Assembly (NCBI GenBank): GCA_965263165.1
Contig: OZ253584.1
Coordinates: forward strand, 310,001 to 374,000
Length of the DNA stretch: 64,000 nucleotides
Direction: 5' to 3'
Origin: SAR202-VII-2 sp965263165
GTDB taxonomy: Bacteria > Chloroflexota > Dehalococcoidia > Lucifugimonadales > SAR202-VII-2
The notes under the pieces are model-generated. The model worked only from the letters and a program-made list of their open reading frames with translations, ran no database searches and was not told where the DNA came from. A program made the position numbers and the translations under genes. Positions 44,390-53,439 of the stretch are shown piece after piece; position 1 is the first letter of the stretch, and each line of letters starts with the position of its first letter.

Positions 44390-44468
44390 GTTGCCTCCAG
44401 AAAACCCGCAATGGCCGGGCGAACCTCGCGCCGAGCGCCGACCTCTCTTCCAACCCCCAGTCATCCTC

Positions 44469-45302
44469 TCATAAGGGAGCGCCTCGCCGGGCCTCGACAA
44501 CCCGAAGCTCGACCTTCCCCAGACCCCCGAAGTCGGCGACGAAGGAGTCGCCGGGGGCCGCCGGCGTCAGGCCGGTGCAGGTCCCTGTTGTGACGACCTC
44601 CCCCGCCGCAATGCCCAACCCTAGGCCGGACAGGTGATTAGTCGTCCATTCGAGCGCGTACAGCGGGTCGCCGAGGACGTTGGCCCCGACGCCCTCGGCG
44701 ACGAAGGCGCCGTTCTTGAACAGCCTCGCGCCCAGCGACTTGACGTCCAGATCGCGCCAGCCCACGGCGTCGGGCCCAGCGACGAAGGCAGCGTGGGCCA
44801 CCATGTCGGCTACGAGCCGGACTTCGCCGATGCCGGGAAAGCCGCCCTCAAACCTGCAACCCACGATTTCGATGGCCGGAAGCAGCGCGTCCACCGCCGC
44901 CAGCACCTCGCCGGACGTGTATGCTTGCCGCCGCGGCGGCAGGCCGCGGGCGAAGCGGAAGGCAAACTCGCATTCCACGTTGATGTGGTGCCTCATGAAG
45001 ACGGCGGCCTCAGCGGGCGTTTCAACGCAATATGGAGCGAACATCGGCGCCGTAGCAGGTCCATCCACGCCCAAGAGGTCCTGGGCCGCCTTGCTCGTGG
45101 CCCCAACCTTCCATCCGGCCCGAGTCATGGAGGCCAGCGCCTCCATCCGGCTCTGCACCATGTAGGCCGCCTCCACGCCGCCAAGTCCATCCGCGGCGGC
45201 TGGCGACGCCAGTCCCCCTCCAGTGCGCGCTCCCCAAAGTATGCTCGCCAGCTCATCGGTGACCGGCGTGGAAGCTTCCGCCGCCCCCTCGTTCCTTGGC
45301 AT
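44469..45302 (-). CDS. 2-keto-4-pentenoate hydratase-like (FAH superfamily)
   Basis: 277 residues. Phrases WKVGATSKAAQDLLGVDGPA, ECEFAFRFARGLPP and LPAIEIVGCRFEGG mark the MhpD/DmpE group; GEVVTTGTCTG is the usual C-terminal signature. The family hydrates 2-hydroxypenta-2,4-dienoate in meta-cleavage of aromatics or performs related decarboxylation. It begins the minus-strand pair with the dehydrogenase (80 bases apart) and fits with the nearby oxygenase. No extradiol dioxygenase gene is in the window. Confidence 0.85.
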   Translation of the reverse strand: MPRNEGAAEASTPVTDELASILWGARTGGGLASPAAADGLGGVEAAYMVQSRMEALASMTRAGWKVGATSKAAQDLLGVDGPATAPMFAPYCVETPAEAAVFMRHHINVECEFAFRFARGLPPRRQAYTSGEVLAAVDALLPAIEIVGCRFEGGFPGIGEVRLVADMVAHAAFVAGPDAVGWRDLDVKSLGARLFKNGAFVAEGVGANVLGDPLYALEWTTNHLSGLGLGIAAGEVVTTGTCTGLTPAAPGDSFVADFGGLGKVELRVVEARRGAPL

Positions 45303-45462
45303 AGGCCCTCCATTTCATCGGGTGAAGACCCTACTGTACACGCGCCGGCCTCTGCGCTCCATCGCCAGTTGTAGCCCATGGTCAACCCCTCTAAAATGAC
45401 CGGCGGCGCCCCCGGCAATCCGTCGGAGGCGCAACCCAGCCAAGCACACCCAGGTGAACAGC

Positions 45463-46470
45463 ATGAAGGCCGCATGGTATGAGCGCTACGGGGCAGCCAG
45501 GGACGTCATCGAGGTTGGCGAGATGCCGAAGCCGGCGCCCGGCCCAGGCGAGGTCCTGGTCGCCGTCCGCTTCTGCGGCATGAACCCGTCCGACTGGCGC
45601 ACCCGCACTGGTTCTCGCGGGCCTGACATGCCCTTCCCCCGAATCGTCCCCGGCCAGGACGGCGCCGGCGTCATCGAGTCCGTTGGCGAGGGTGTCCCTG
45701 CCTCGCGGGTCGGCGAAAGGGTCTGGCTATACGAGAGCCAATGGCAGCGGCCGTTCGGCGCCTCCGCCGAATACATAGCTCTGCCCAGCGACCGCGCCGT
45801 CCCCCTTGCAGACTCCACCTCCTTCGAGGAGGGGGCCTGCATCGGCATCCCAGCAATGACGGCCCACCGCTGCCTGTTCGCCGACGGCCCCGTCGAGGGC
45901 AAGACAGTGCTGGTCACAGGGGGCGCCGGGGCCGTGGGCAGCTACGCCGCGCAGTTGGCCAAGTGGGGCGGGGCAACCGTCATCGCCACCGTCAGCTCCG
46001 ACGAGAAGGCGGCCCACGCAGTCAGGGCCGGCGCCGACCACATCGTGAACTACCGCACGGAGGACGTTGTGGCCCGCGTCCGCGAGTTGACCAACGGCCA
46101 AGGTGTGGAGCACATCGTCGACGTCGATTTCGGGGGCAACCTGGAGATTAGCCGGGATGTCCTGAAAGTGAACGGGGTGCTCGCGATGTATGCGTCCGGG
46201 GGCAACGCAGCGCCTCCCCTCCCCTATCAACCCTTCATGCGCAACAACATCACGTTTCGTTTTGTCCTGGTCTACACCGAACCGGAAGAGGCCAAACGGC
46301 AGGCCGTGGCCGACATCACCGAGGCGAACAACGCAGGCCGGCTTTGGCATCCCATCGCAGCCCGTTTTCCGCTGGAGGAAACCGCCGCCGCTCACGAGTT
46401 TCAGGAGAGCAACAAGGCTATCGGCAACATCGTCATTGCTATATCATTTGTCGGGCCAACCGGCGCATAA
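45463..46470 (+). CDS. Zinc-free MDR oxidoreductase, NADPH:quinone reductase-like
   Basis: ATG 45463 is preceded by AGGTGA; a GTG nine bases earlier is possible. 335 residues: MKAAWYERYGAARDVIEVGE, VRFCGMNPSDWRTRTG, VTGGAGAVGSYAAQLAKWGG (nucleotide turn) and VEHIVDVDFGGNLE. The zinc-ligand cysteines of alcohol dehydrogenases are absent. Reduces quinones or alkenals with NADPH. Followed after 75 bases by the molybdenum hydroxylase gene. Confidence 0.88.
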   Translation: MKAAWYERYGAARDVIEVGEMPKPAPGPGEVLVAVRFCGMNPSDWRTRTGSRGPDMPFPRIVPGQDGAGVIESVGEGVPASRVGERVWLYESQWQRPFGASAEYIALPSDRAVPLADSTSFEEGACIGIPAMTAHRCLFADGPVEGKTVLVTGGAGAVGSYAAQLAKWGGATVIATVSSDEKAAHAVRAGADHIVNYRTEDVVARVRELTNGQGVEHIVDVDFGGNLEISRDVLKVNGVLAMYASGGNAAPPLPYQPFMRNNITFRFVLVYTEPEEAKRQAVADITEANNAGRLWHPIAARFPLEETAAAHEFQESNKAIGNIVIAISFVGPTGA

Positions 46471-46545
46471 CCCCGGGCCGGCGCCGCCAAGCCACCACAG
46501 CGCCAGCCCGCTGCGAACCACAACAGCTTTGATGCGGAGGATAGC

Positions 46546-48765
46546 GTGACCACCTACAACGTAATCGGCCACAAGGTCCCCAGGGCGGAAGGGCCCGACA
46601 AGGTGACGGGACGGGGAAAGTACGGCATCGACGCCCTTCTTCCCGATACCCTCTGGTGCAAGATCCTGCGCAGCCCCTACCCTCACGCACGCATCGTCAG
46701 CATCGACGCGTCCGAAGCCCTGAAACTGCCGGGCGTTCGCGCCGTCGTCACGGGCCAGGATGTGGCGGGAGTTCTCACGGGCCGCTCCGCCTACAAGGAC
46801 GAGCCCGTCCTTGCCTGGGACCGCGTGCGCTTTGTGGGCGACAAGGTGGCCGCCGTTGCAGCCGATGACGAGGACGCCGCCGAGGAGGCCCTGAGCCTCA
46901 TCCATGTCGAATACGAAGAGCTCCCCGCCGTCCTCACACCCGAGGACGCCCTCAAGGAGGACAGCCCCCTGCTGCACCCCGACTTCAACAGCTACGTGGG
47001 GGTCAAGCCTCAGGAAACACCGTCCAATCTCATTCACCGCATCACCCGGACCAAGGGTGACGTCGAGCAGGGTTTTGCCGAGGCCGACGTGGTCGTCGAG
47101 CGCACCTATGAGACGCCGCACAGCCACCAAGCGTACATAGAGCCCCACGCCTCCCTGGTCTGGATCGACCCCGACGGCCAGATCCAGCTCTGGATGGCGT
47201 CGCAAATGGGTTCCGTTGGGCGCGATGAGTTCGCCCGCATCTACGAGTTGCCCAAGGAGCAGGTCACCGCCAACTTCTCCTACCTCGGAGGGTCGTTCGG
47301 CGGAAAGGTGGACGTCGCCGGGGCCCACATCTGCTACCTGCTGGCCAAGGCAACAGGAAGGCCGATCAAGTTCGTCATGGAGTACACCGAGGAACTCACC
47401 GCAATGAATCCCCGTCACCCCTCCGTCATGCGGGTCAAAGCCGGCGTCAAAAAGGACGGCTCCATCACCGCCTGGGAGGCGGAGATACTCCTCGCCACGG
47501 GCGCCTACGCCGCATACGCCCCCCAGGGTCTCCGCGGCATCGTCGACATAGCCGGCCCCTATCGCATCCCAAACGTCAAGATGGACATTCGCCAGCTCTA
47601 CACCAACACCGTCCCCTGCGGCTTTGCCAAGGCCCCCGGCAACCCTCAGGGAATCTTCGCAGGGGAATCCCACATGGACGTGGTTGCACGCGCCATTGGC
47701 ATGGACCCGCTGGAGTTCCGGCTCAAGAACGTCGTCCACGACGGGGAGGAGCTCGGAAGCGGGGACAACTACGAAGCCATCCGCGCCGAGGAAACCCTCA
47801 GAGAGGCCGCAGAGGCCGCAGGCTGGAGCCGGTCCAAGGCCCCCAACGTCGGAAGGGGAATTGCCATCGGGCACCACAGCCAAGCCGGCGGCGCCGCACT
47901 GGCCGCCACCACCATCAACCAGGACGGCAGCATCGTCGTGGAGTTCTCGACCTTCGACCCCGGCGGCGGCACCACCACCCTCGCCAAGCAGATCGTCGCC
48001 GAGGAACTCGGAGTCCCCGCAGACAGAGTGCAGGCGCTACCGTGGTCCAACACCGACCGCGGCCCAATGAACGGCGTCGGCGGTAGTAGAGGCGCGCGGG
48101 TTACCACCGTGTCCGCCAATGCCGCTGCCGTCGACGCGCGCCAGAAGCTCCAGCAGCTCGCCGCCGAGTTCTGGGGTTGGCCGGAGGAGCACATCACCTT
48201 GGAGAACGGCTACGTAGTCCACCAGGGCTCCGGGGAGCGCGCCGCCTTTGAGGAGGTGGTGGCCCGCTTCGGCAGCGCCGTCACGGGCATCGGCGAGGTC
48301 AACGAGGGGACCAGTCCCTACACGTCATTCGGCACGCAGATAGTCGAGGTCGAAGTGGACCCGGAGACGGGCCAGGTACGCCTGCTAAACCTAGCCACCG
48401 TCCACGAAACCGGACGGGTCATCAACCCCACGGCCTTCCACGGCCAGATCGAAGGCGGCGTCGTCTACGGGCTCGGCGAGGCGGTCATGGAGGAGACGGT
48501 CTACCAGGACGGCCACGTGGTGAACCAGTCCTTCGGGGACATGAAGATACCCAACATTATGGATATCCCGGCGCTGCGGACGGTGGTTATGGAGTCCGAG
48601 TTCGGCGATGGCCCCTACAAGGTGCGGGGCATCGGCGAGCATTCCAATATCATGACGGCGGCCGCCATTGCCAACGCCGTGGAGGACGCCATCGGCACCC
48701 GCATCTACGACCTACCCATCACCGCCGAGAAGGTGCATAAAGCGCTTCAGGAAAAGGGCCGGTAG
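46546..48765 (+). CDS. Molybdenum hydroxylase large subunit (xanthine dehydrogenase/CoxL family)
   Basis: 739 residues from GTG 46546 (GCGGAGGATAGC upstream). N-terminal ALDH/XDH a/b-hammerhead (KYGIDALLPDTLWCKILRSP), then molybdopterin domains: GGSFGGKVDVAG, TVPCGFAKAPGNPQ and, at the end, VRGIGEHSNIM with the catalytic glutamate. The CO-dehydrogenase active-site loop AYxCSFR is absent, so this is not CODH. Normally it needs a FAD subunit and a 2Fe-2S subunit; neither is adjacent. Substrate is probably an aldehyde or N-heterocycle. It ends 13 bases from the convergent hydrolase. Confidence 0.88.
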   Translation: MTTYNVIGHKVPRAEGPDKVTGRGKYGIDALLPDTLWCKILRSPYPHARIVSIDASEALKLPGVRAVVTGQDVAGVLTGRSAYKDEPVLAWDRVRFVGDKVAAVAADDEDAAEEALSLIHVEYEELPAVLTPEDALKEDSPLLHPDFNSYVGVKPQETPSNLIHRITRTKGDVEQGFAEADVVVERTYETPHSHQAYIEPHASLVWIDPDGQIQLWMASQMGSVGRDEFARIYELPKEQVTANFSYLGGSFGGKVDVAGAHICYLLAKATGRPIKFVMEYTEELTAMNPRHPSVMRVKAGVKKDGSITAWEAEILLATGAYAAYAPQGLRGIVDIAGPYRIPNVKMDIRQLYTNTVPCGFAKAPGNPQGIFAGESHMDVVARAIGMDPLEFRLKNVVHDGEELGSGDNYEAIRAEETLREAAEAAGWSRSKAPNVGRGIAIGHHSQAGGAALAATTINQDGSIVVEFSTFDPGGGTTTLAKQIVAEELGVPADRVQALPWSNTDRGPMNGVGGSRGARVTTVSANAAAVDARQKLQQLAAEFWGWPEEHITLENGYVVHQGSGERAAFEEVVARFGSAVTGIGEVNEGTSPYTSFGTQIVEVEVDPETGQVRLLNLATVHETGRVINPTAFHGQIEGGVVYGLGEAVMEETVYQDGHVVNQSFGDMKIPNIMDIPALRTVVMESEFGDGPYKVRGIGEHSNIMTAAAIANAVEDAIGTRIYDLPITAEKVHKALQEKGR

Positions 48766-48778
48766 CGCCGCCGAGCTC

Positions 48779-49564
48779 TCAACCGGCGGGCAAGAATTCC
48801 TGGTCAGGCTGTATCCCGCTCTCGAAGCGGAAAACCAGTTGATCGAGCGGCCATGCCCCGGACGTGACCTCGCGGGAGAATTCCCCCAGCAGACGCCAGG
48901 CCTGCTCCGTCGCCTTCGCGTTGTACCGGTCGGGCGCGGCCTCGTCCATCCACGAGTGATGGGCCGCTGGGTACAGATGGATTTGGTAGCTCTTCCGGTG
49001 CTCCTCCAACATGCGGCGGAACCTCCAGACGTTGGGCAGCGGAACCAGGAAGTCCAACTCGCCAAACACTCCCAGAACCGGGCTCGATACGCGGGGCGTC
49101 AGCCCCACCACCGACTCCTCTCCCCTGCCTATCACCTCGAAGTCCCGGTCGTAGATGCCGCCGTGGAACACGATCGCTCCGCTCAGATTGCTCCTGTGCG
49201 CGGCGATCACCAGGGGAGTGCGCCCCGTCTGGCAGAACCCCGCGGCCACCACCCTATCGGCGTCAGCGTGGTCCAGCGTGTGTATGTGGGCGACCAACTC
49301 GTCCCAGTCCTCCAGCGTCTCCTCGTCGGGCATATCAACCCTGACCTCGCCGCCTTCCACGGGGCCGCGGTCCTCCGTGTAGCGATGGAACATGTCCGGC
49401 ACGAAGACAGCGAAGCCCTCCTCGCTCATTCGCTCGGCCATCCGGAACGTGTGAGCCACGGGGCCGCGACGCTCGTGAAAGATCACGGCTGCGGGGAAGG
49501 GCCCGTCCCCGTCCGGGGCCACGCTCCACACCCGCATACCACTTGCCAACGTCTCTTCATGCAT
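48779..49564 (-). CDS. Dienelactone hydrolase family protein
   Basis: 261 residues of alpha/beta-hydrolase fold with the DLH triad: C111 (GFCQTG), D171 (GELD) and H202 or H203 (PAAHHSW), plus E31 (FHER), which activates the cysteine. DLH opens the lactone ring in chloro- or hydroxyquinol ortho pathways; many relatives have other ester substrates. Fits the catabolic block but has no dedicated partner here. Confidence 0.88.
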   Translation of the reverse strand: MHEETLASGMRVWSVAPDGDGPFPAAVIFHERRGPVAHTFRMAERMSEEGFAVFVPDMFHRYTEDRGPVEGGEVRVDMPDEETLEDWDELVAHIHTLDHADADRVVAAGFCQTGRTPLVIAAHRSNLSGAIVFHGGIYDRDFEVIGRGEESVVGLTPRVSSPVLGVFGELDFLVPLPNVWRFRRMLEEHRKSYQIHLYPAAHHSWMDEAAPDRYNAKATEQAWRLLGEFSREVTSGAWPLDQLVFRFESGIQPDQEFLPAG

Positions 49565-49749
49565 GGGGCCGCTCCATTTGCCTGGGAATCACGCCGGGGT
49601 GGGTTTACCGGCGGCGCGGATGCAACGATACGCCCCACGGCTGCTCTTGGGAAGTAGCCCAGAGCCAGGGGGCGTACATCAGTCGCTCGTCCGCGGAAGG
49701 CGGGTGCCAGGCCGGGGCGGCATCCCGGCCTGCGGGGTACTGGGAACAT

Positions 49750-49821
49750 GAGGTCAGGGCGGCACCAGAGGTCAGCGTGGCGCCGGAGGTCGGGGTGGCG
49801 CCAGAGGTCAGGGTGGTGCCG
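49750..49821 (-). repeat. 18-bp tandem copies of the tRNA-Leu 3' end
   Basis: Four units of 18 bases (plus strand GAGGTCAGGGTGGTGCCG and variants), starting at 49750, 49768, 49786 and 49804. They run into the gene, whose own 3' acceptor arm, CCA and flank supply the unit. They lie on the 3' side of the tRNA. Confidence 0.85.
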
Positions 49822-49900
49822 GAGGTCAGAGTCGAACTGACACGGGGTTATCCCCCAACGGATTTTGAGTCCGCCGCGTCTACCATTCCGCCACTCCGGC
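49817..49900 (-). tRNA. tRNA-Leu(CAA)
   Basis: Type II tRNA: acceptor GCCGGAG/CTCCGGC, variable arm around GGGGGATAACCCC, anticodon loop CTCAAAA. Encoded CCA at 49814-49816. Followed on its 3' side by tandem copies of its own end. Confidence 0.93.
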
Positions 49901-50064
49901 ACGATTCGCCAAGGCAGTGTCGAGTCCAAACATGCGCTGCGGGCCGCCGGGAAAGGGTGGTATCGACGGCCGGCAGAAGAGCGTCTGCGGGGGGTGTGGC
50001 GGCAGCGGGGCTCTCGCCCTATTAGCCCACTCGCGAAGGGGGCGCGCCGCTTGGGGAAGCATGG

Positions 50065-50136
50065 AGCGGAAGACGGGATTTGAACCCGCGACCTTCTCCT
50101 TGGCAAGGAGACGCTCTACCACTGAGCCACTTCCGC
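50065..50136 (-). tRNA. tRNA-Gly(GCC)
   Basis: Acceptor GCGGAAG/CTTCCGC, discriminator T, encoded CCA (50062-50064). Anticodon stem TCTCC/GGAGA with loop TTGCCAA. Its 3' flank is not duplicated, in contrast to the two tRNA genes beside it. Confidence 0.95.
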
Positions 50137-50157
50137 TCGCACCGGCGGGGCCCGCTG

Positions 50158-50229
50158 TCGGCACTGGCGCCGAGGGACAGATCGGCACTGGCGCCGAGGG
50201 ACAGATCGGCACTGGTGCCGAGGGACAGA
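50158..50229 (-). repeat. 24-bp tandem copies of the tRNA-Phe 3' end
   Basis: Three consecutive 24-base units at 50158, 50182 and 50206. Each has TCGGCACTGG followed by the acceptor strand and T-arm start (CGCCGAGGGACAGA, with one C/T difference). The third unit is part of the tRNA-Phe gene. The first two are identical. Confidence 0.88.
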
Positions 50230-50288
50230 GTTGAACTGTCGACACCGGCATTTTCAGTGCCGTGCTCTACCACCTGAGCTACCTCGGC
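50216..50288 (-). tRNA. tRNA-Phe(GAA)
   Basis: Acceptor GCCGAGG/CCTCGGC, anticodon stem CGGCA/TGCCG with loop CTGAAAA. Encoded CCA at 50213-50215. The 3' end is repeated twice more downstream. Confidence 0.95.
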
Positions 50289-50373
50289 CTCATTTCATCC
50301 TAAAGAAGGCCCTTCGTCGTGTCAAGGCGATTTCTCCGCTTCCCACGACCACGAGACCTTTGCACAGCCGCCG

Positions 50374-51567
50374 CTATCGGGCTACGAGCGCGCCGGGCGG
50401 ACCGGCCTCCCCCAGCATCCAGAGGAACACCCCGGCCAGCTCGCGGGCGATGGCCTCCAGGCTGAACTGCCGGCACACCAGCCGGTAACCCGCCTCGCCC
50501 ATGCTCCGGCGCTGGTCGTCGGTCATGGACAGGGCCTCCTCCAGCCCCCGCCGAATCTCCGCGGCCGCCGGTTCCACCTCCAGGGCAGCGCCGGCGTCCC
50601 GGGCCTGTGGAAAGTCGCAGGCCGTGGTCAGCAGCAGCGGTCTGCGAAACGACAACGCCTCCAGCGGCGTCATGGCGAATCCCTCGCTGCGGGAAGGAAG
50701 GACGAAGAAATCCGAGGCCAGGAACCACGCCGCCTTGTCCTCCCCGTGCTGCGGCCCAACGAACGCCACGCTGTCCCCGAGACCGAGGTCGCCGGCCATC
50801 CTTTCCAGTTGGGCCTGATGCCCCACGGCGTCCGGCCCGGCGATGGCCAGGCGCCAACCATCCCTTGCGCGGCCCAACCCGGACCAGGCCTGTAGAAGCA
50901 TGTCCAATCCCTTGATGGGATGCAGGCGCCCCAGGTACAGCAGTATCCTCTCCGAGTTGAAGCGCCGGCGGATTGCGCCCGCCTTTTCCTCGGCCCCGGG
51001 ATGCTCCTGGACGTCTACGCCATTGGGGATGAGCACTATCGGCTGCTTCAGCCCGTAGCTGCGGATGTCGTCAACCTCGCCCGGGGCAAGCGCTTGGAGC
51101 ACCGAGGCGCCGGCCAGTTGCTCCCGCACGAACCAGCGATAGCTCAACCATTTCTTCCGCCGGGAAATGCCCAGGGCCACGGGGCTCAGGGTTCCCGCGG
51201 GTGTGATCAGATAGGGTATATCCCTGCCTGCCGCCCATCGAGCCAGGCGATAGTTGGAGTGAAGCCACAGGCCGCAGAGAGCCACTACGTCCGCCGGGGG
51301 CGCCTTGCTTGCCAGCCACCGGCCCAGTCCAGGCGCGTAGTGAAGCGAGCGCGGGCCCGCCTTCCGAAAGGCCAACGCCCGCGCTGGGCCATAGCCCACA
51401 GGCTCCGGCGAGTTCCAGCGATCCCGCGTTCCAACGACCGTGACATCATGGCCCTGCCGGCCCAGGGTTTGGGCCAGCCCCTTCACCGCAAGATAGGTCC
51501 CGCTGCTCTCTACGTAGAGAGAGCCCGTGCCCATCACAACGCCCAACGACCTGGGTTCCGCAGGCAT
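50374..51567 (-). CDS. Glycosyltransferase, GT4 family
   Basis: 397 residues from ATG 51567. GT-B fold: N-terminal half with YLAVKGLAQTLGRQGHDVTV, C-terminal half with ILLYLGRLHPIKGLDMLLQA, LAIAGPDAVGHQAQLE and the E-x7-E region SEGFAMTPLEALSFRRPLL. Transfers a sugar from a nucleotide donor in polysaccharide assembly at the cytoplasmic face. Separated from the next cluster gene by 156 bases. Confidence 0.9.
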   Translation of the reverse strand: MPAEPRSLGVVMGTGSLYVESSGTYLAVKGLAQTLGRQGHDVTVVGTRDRWNSPEPVGYGPARALAFRKAGPRSLHYAPGLGRWLASKAPPADVVALCGLWLHSNYRLARWAAGRDIPYLITPAGTLSPVALGISRRKKWLSYRWFVREQLAGASVLQALAPGEVDDIRSYGLKQPIVLIPNGVDVQEHPGAEEKAGAIRRRFNSERILLYLGRLHPIKGLDMLLQAWSGLGRARDGWRLAIAGPDAVGHQAQLERMAGDLGLGDSVAFVGPQHGEDKAAWFLASDFFVLPSRSEGFAMTPLEALSFRRPLLLTTACDFPQARDAGAALEVEPAAAEIRRGLEEALSMTDDQRRSMGEAGYRLVCRQFSLEAIARELAGVFLWMLGEAGPPGALVAR

Positions 51568-51723
51568 CACGCTATCCGCATTGTCCGGTCCTCGCTGGGA
51601 ACGGTGGGGGTTGCCTGTTCTTCTCGCGCGGCAAGCTTATCGGCAGAACGTTGGAGGCCATCCAGGAACCCGAGCCGCAGGGTCCGCTTGGCCTCATGAT
51701 GTTGGCTCAGAGCCTTGACATTC

Positions 51724-52866
51724 CTACGAGTCAGCTTGGTACAAGTTCACAAGCTGCTTCGCCACGATGCTTACGTCAAACGTTGACCTGACGTAGTCCG
51801 GGGCGCCCTCGAAGAGCTTCAGCGTATCTCCAGAGGGCTCCATGACGCTCTTCAGTCCAACCAGGAGCTCGTCGAGACTGTCGGGGGCCACCACCACAGC
51901 GGCGCCGGCCTCTTCAATTTCCTGCCCAATGCCGATGGACGTGATACAGGTGGGTATGCCGAATAGCAAGGGCTCCACCATGCTATTGCCAAAGGTCTCA
52001 GCGTTGGAACAGTGCGCCACCGCATCCATAGACGCCAGCAGGGGTATTGCCCTGTCATTGGGAAGCCTTCCCAGAAAGTGAATCCTGCCGGCGAGCCCCT
52101 TCTCCACGGCAAGAGCCTCACACGCCGCTCTGGTAGCGCCCTGGCCGGCCAATACGAGCGCCCAATCCGGGAATTGCTTCGCCAGGTGAGCGAAGGCGGT
52201 TATCAGCAGGTCATGCCTTTTCCCGGGATTGAAGTTGGCGAAACACCCCAGCAGCTTGGGCCTGTCTATGTTGCACGCCTCCACAACCTCAGCCCGGACC
52301 TGGTCTCTATGCTGAAGCCCGGTACCCAAGATTCGTTCGCAGTCCAAGGGGTTGTGAACAACGGACAGGAGATGATCCCTCACTCCAACCTGGCGCAAAC
52401 GCCGGCGCTCCGCCCTGCACAGGGCCACCACCTTGTCTGCGTAGCGATTGAGGAGGAGGGCGCCAAGGCGGGCGGGCAGAGAACTACGGGAGGCACTGCC
52501 CATGGCCGCCACCACAGCGACCCGCCTAGGGCGGCGTTGGCCGTCCTCGTTCCTGGTGGCGCGCCACTGGTACATCGAAATAGGGCCACGGGTCTGAACC
52601 ACGGCAGGGCCAATCTCCCTCGCCAATGACCGGCATCCAGCGGTGGACGCGGCCAGCGCCCTCCAACGGCTCTTGCTCAAGCACTGCACCTTGTGTACAG
52701 GCACAGAATGGTCGGCAAGCAGCCGGTTCAGCCCGGCAGACTGTTCGCCATCCCCCCAGGTGACAACGTGCGGGTCATGGCCCAGCTTCTTGAATGCCAC
52801 CGCCAAACCGGTGGGGTGATACAACAACCCCTGCGCGGGGTCGGAGCCGACCATCAGGATGCGCAT
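51724..52866 (-). CDS. Glycosyltransferase, GT4 family
   Basis: 380 residues: MRILMVGSDPAQGLLYHPTG, then the C-terminal Rossmann half with LLGCFANFNPGKRHDLLITA, LVLAGQGATRAACEAL and the donor-site motif NAETFGNSMVEPLLFGIPT. Role in capsule or O-antigen-like chain assembly inferred from cluster membership. It is the last cluster gene before the repeat hub and IS element. Confidence 0.88.
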   Translation of the reverse strand: MRILMVGSDPAQGLLYHPTGLAVAFKKLGHDPHVVTWGDGEQSAGLNRLLADHSVPVHKVQCLSKSRWRALAASTAGCRSLAREIGPAVVQTRGPISMYQWRATRNEDGQRRPRRVAVVAAMGSASRSSLPARLGALLLNRYADKVVALCRAERRRLRQVGVRDHLLSVVHNPLDCERILGTGLQHRDQVRAEVVEACNIDRPKLLGCFANFNPGKRHDLLITAFAHLAKQFPDWALVLAGQGATRAACEALAVEKGLAGRIHFLGRLPNDRAIPLLASMDAVAHCSNAETFGNSMVEPLLFGIPTCITSIGIGQEIEEAGAAVVVAPDSLDELLVGLKSVMEPSGDTLKLFEGAPDYVRSTFDVSIVAKQLVNLYQADS

Positions 52867-53011
52867 CGGGCTTTTCCCGTCACTCTTTCACTCCGTTGAT
52901 GTGTCATATCCGCTTCTCCATTGCGCCCAACGCAGGGTATCAGGGTCGCAGGGCGCCCGATAGATTGACGCCCTGGGACCGCCTGGGAAGGACGCTTCCT
53001 AGCCTGCCCCC

Positions 53012-53314
53012 TCACCCGCCCGGCGCCAGCTCCGCCTCGACGGCTTTGTCTGCGAGGCTGAGGAGAGCGCCTTCAGCCTGTCGCCGGCGCCAGCCCGGCG
53101 AGGCCAAGACCGGGGCCGCTTCACCGTCCGGATATCCGTCACGCCCCGGAAGTCCACCGCTCTCCTCTCTGTAGGCGTCACGCAGTTCATGGGCCGCTCG
53201 GTGGGCGGCCATCCGGCAGCGCCCGGAACAGGAGAGGGCGTCTGCCCGCAGAGCAGGCGGGAGCCGGTGGGCGCGCCAAGAGCAATAGCGGCGCGCGCGG
53301 GGGCGGTAGTCCAT
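53012..53314 (-). pseudogene. Repeat-borne ORF with possible zinc-binding motif
   Basis: The frame from the ATG at about 53314 reads MDYRPRARRYCSWRAHRLPP, then ALRADALSCSGRCRMAAHRA and HELRDAYREES. Cys-rich CSGRCR-AHR strings are common in small mobile-element proteins. A one-base shift after DAYREE puts the conserved TDIRTVKRPR tail in another frame, so the gene is broken. Confidence 0.4.
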
Positions 53315-53439
53315 AGCACCTCGATGTGACAACTGTGACGACTCGGAGACGGTTAGTGACAATTCGTGACGCCTGCCTCCAGCCCTCGAAGGGAGCCGTC
53401 ACGAGCCGTCACGAGCCTTAGCGAAATCGCGGGGAGCCT

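Noticed and set aside
46546..48765. Form I carbon monoxide dehydrogenase large subunit
   Set aside because: The AYxCSFR active-site loop is missing (PCGFAKAPGNPQ instead) and coxM/coxS are not adjacent.
49750..50229. tRNA-flanking repeats as a CRISPR or as attachment sites of an integrated element
   Set aside because: Units are contiguous with no spacers, and no integrase gene lies beside them; attachment-site duplication remains only one possible origin.
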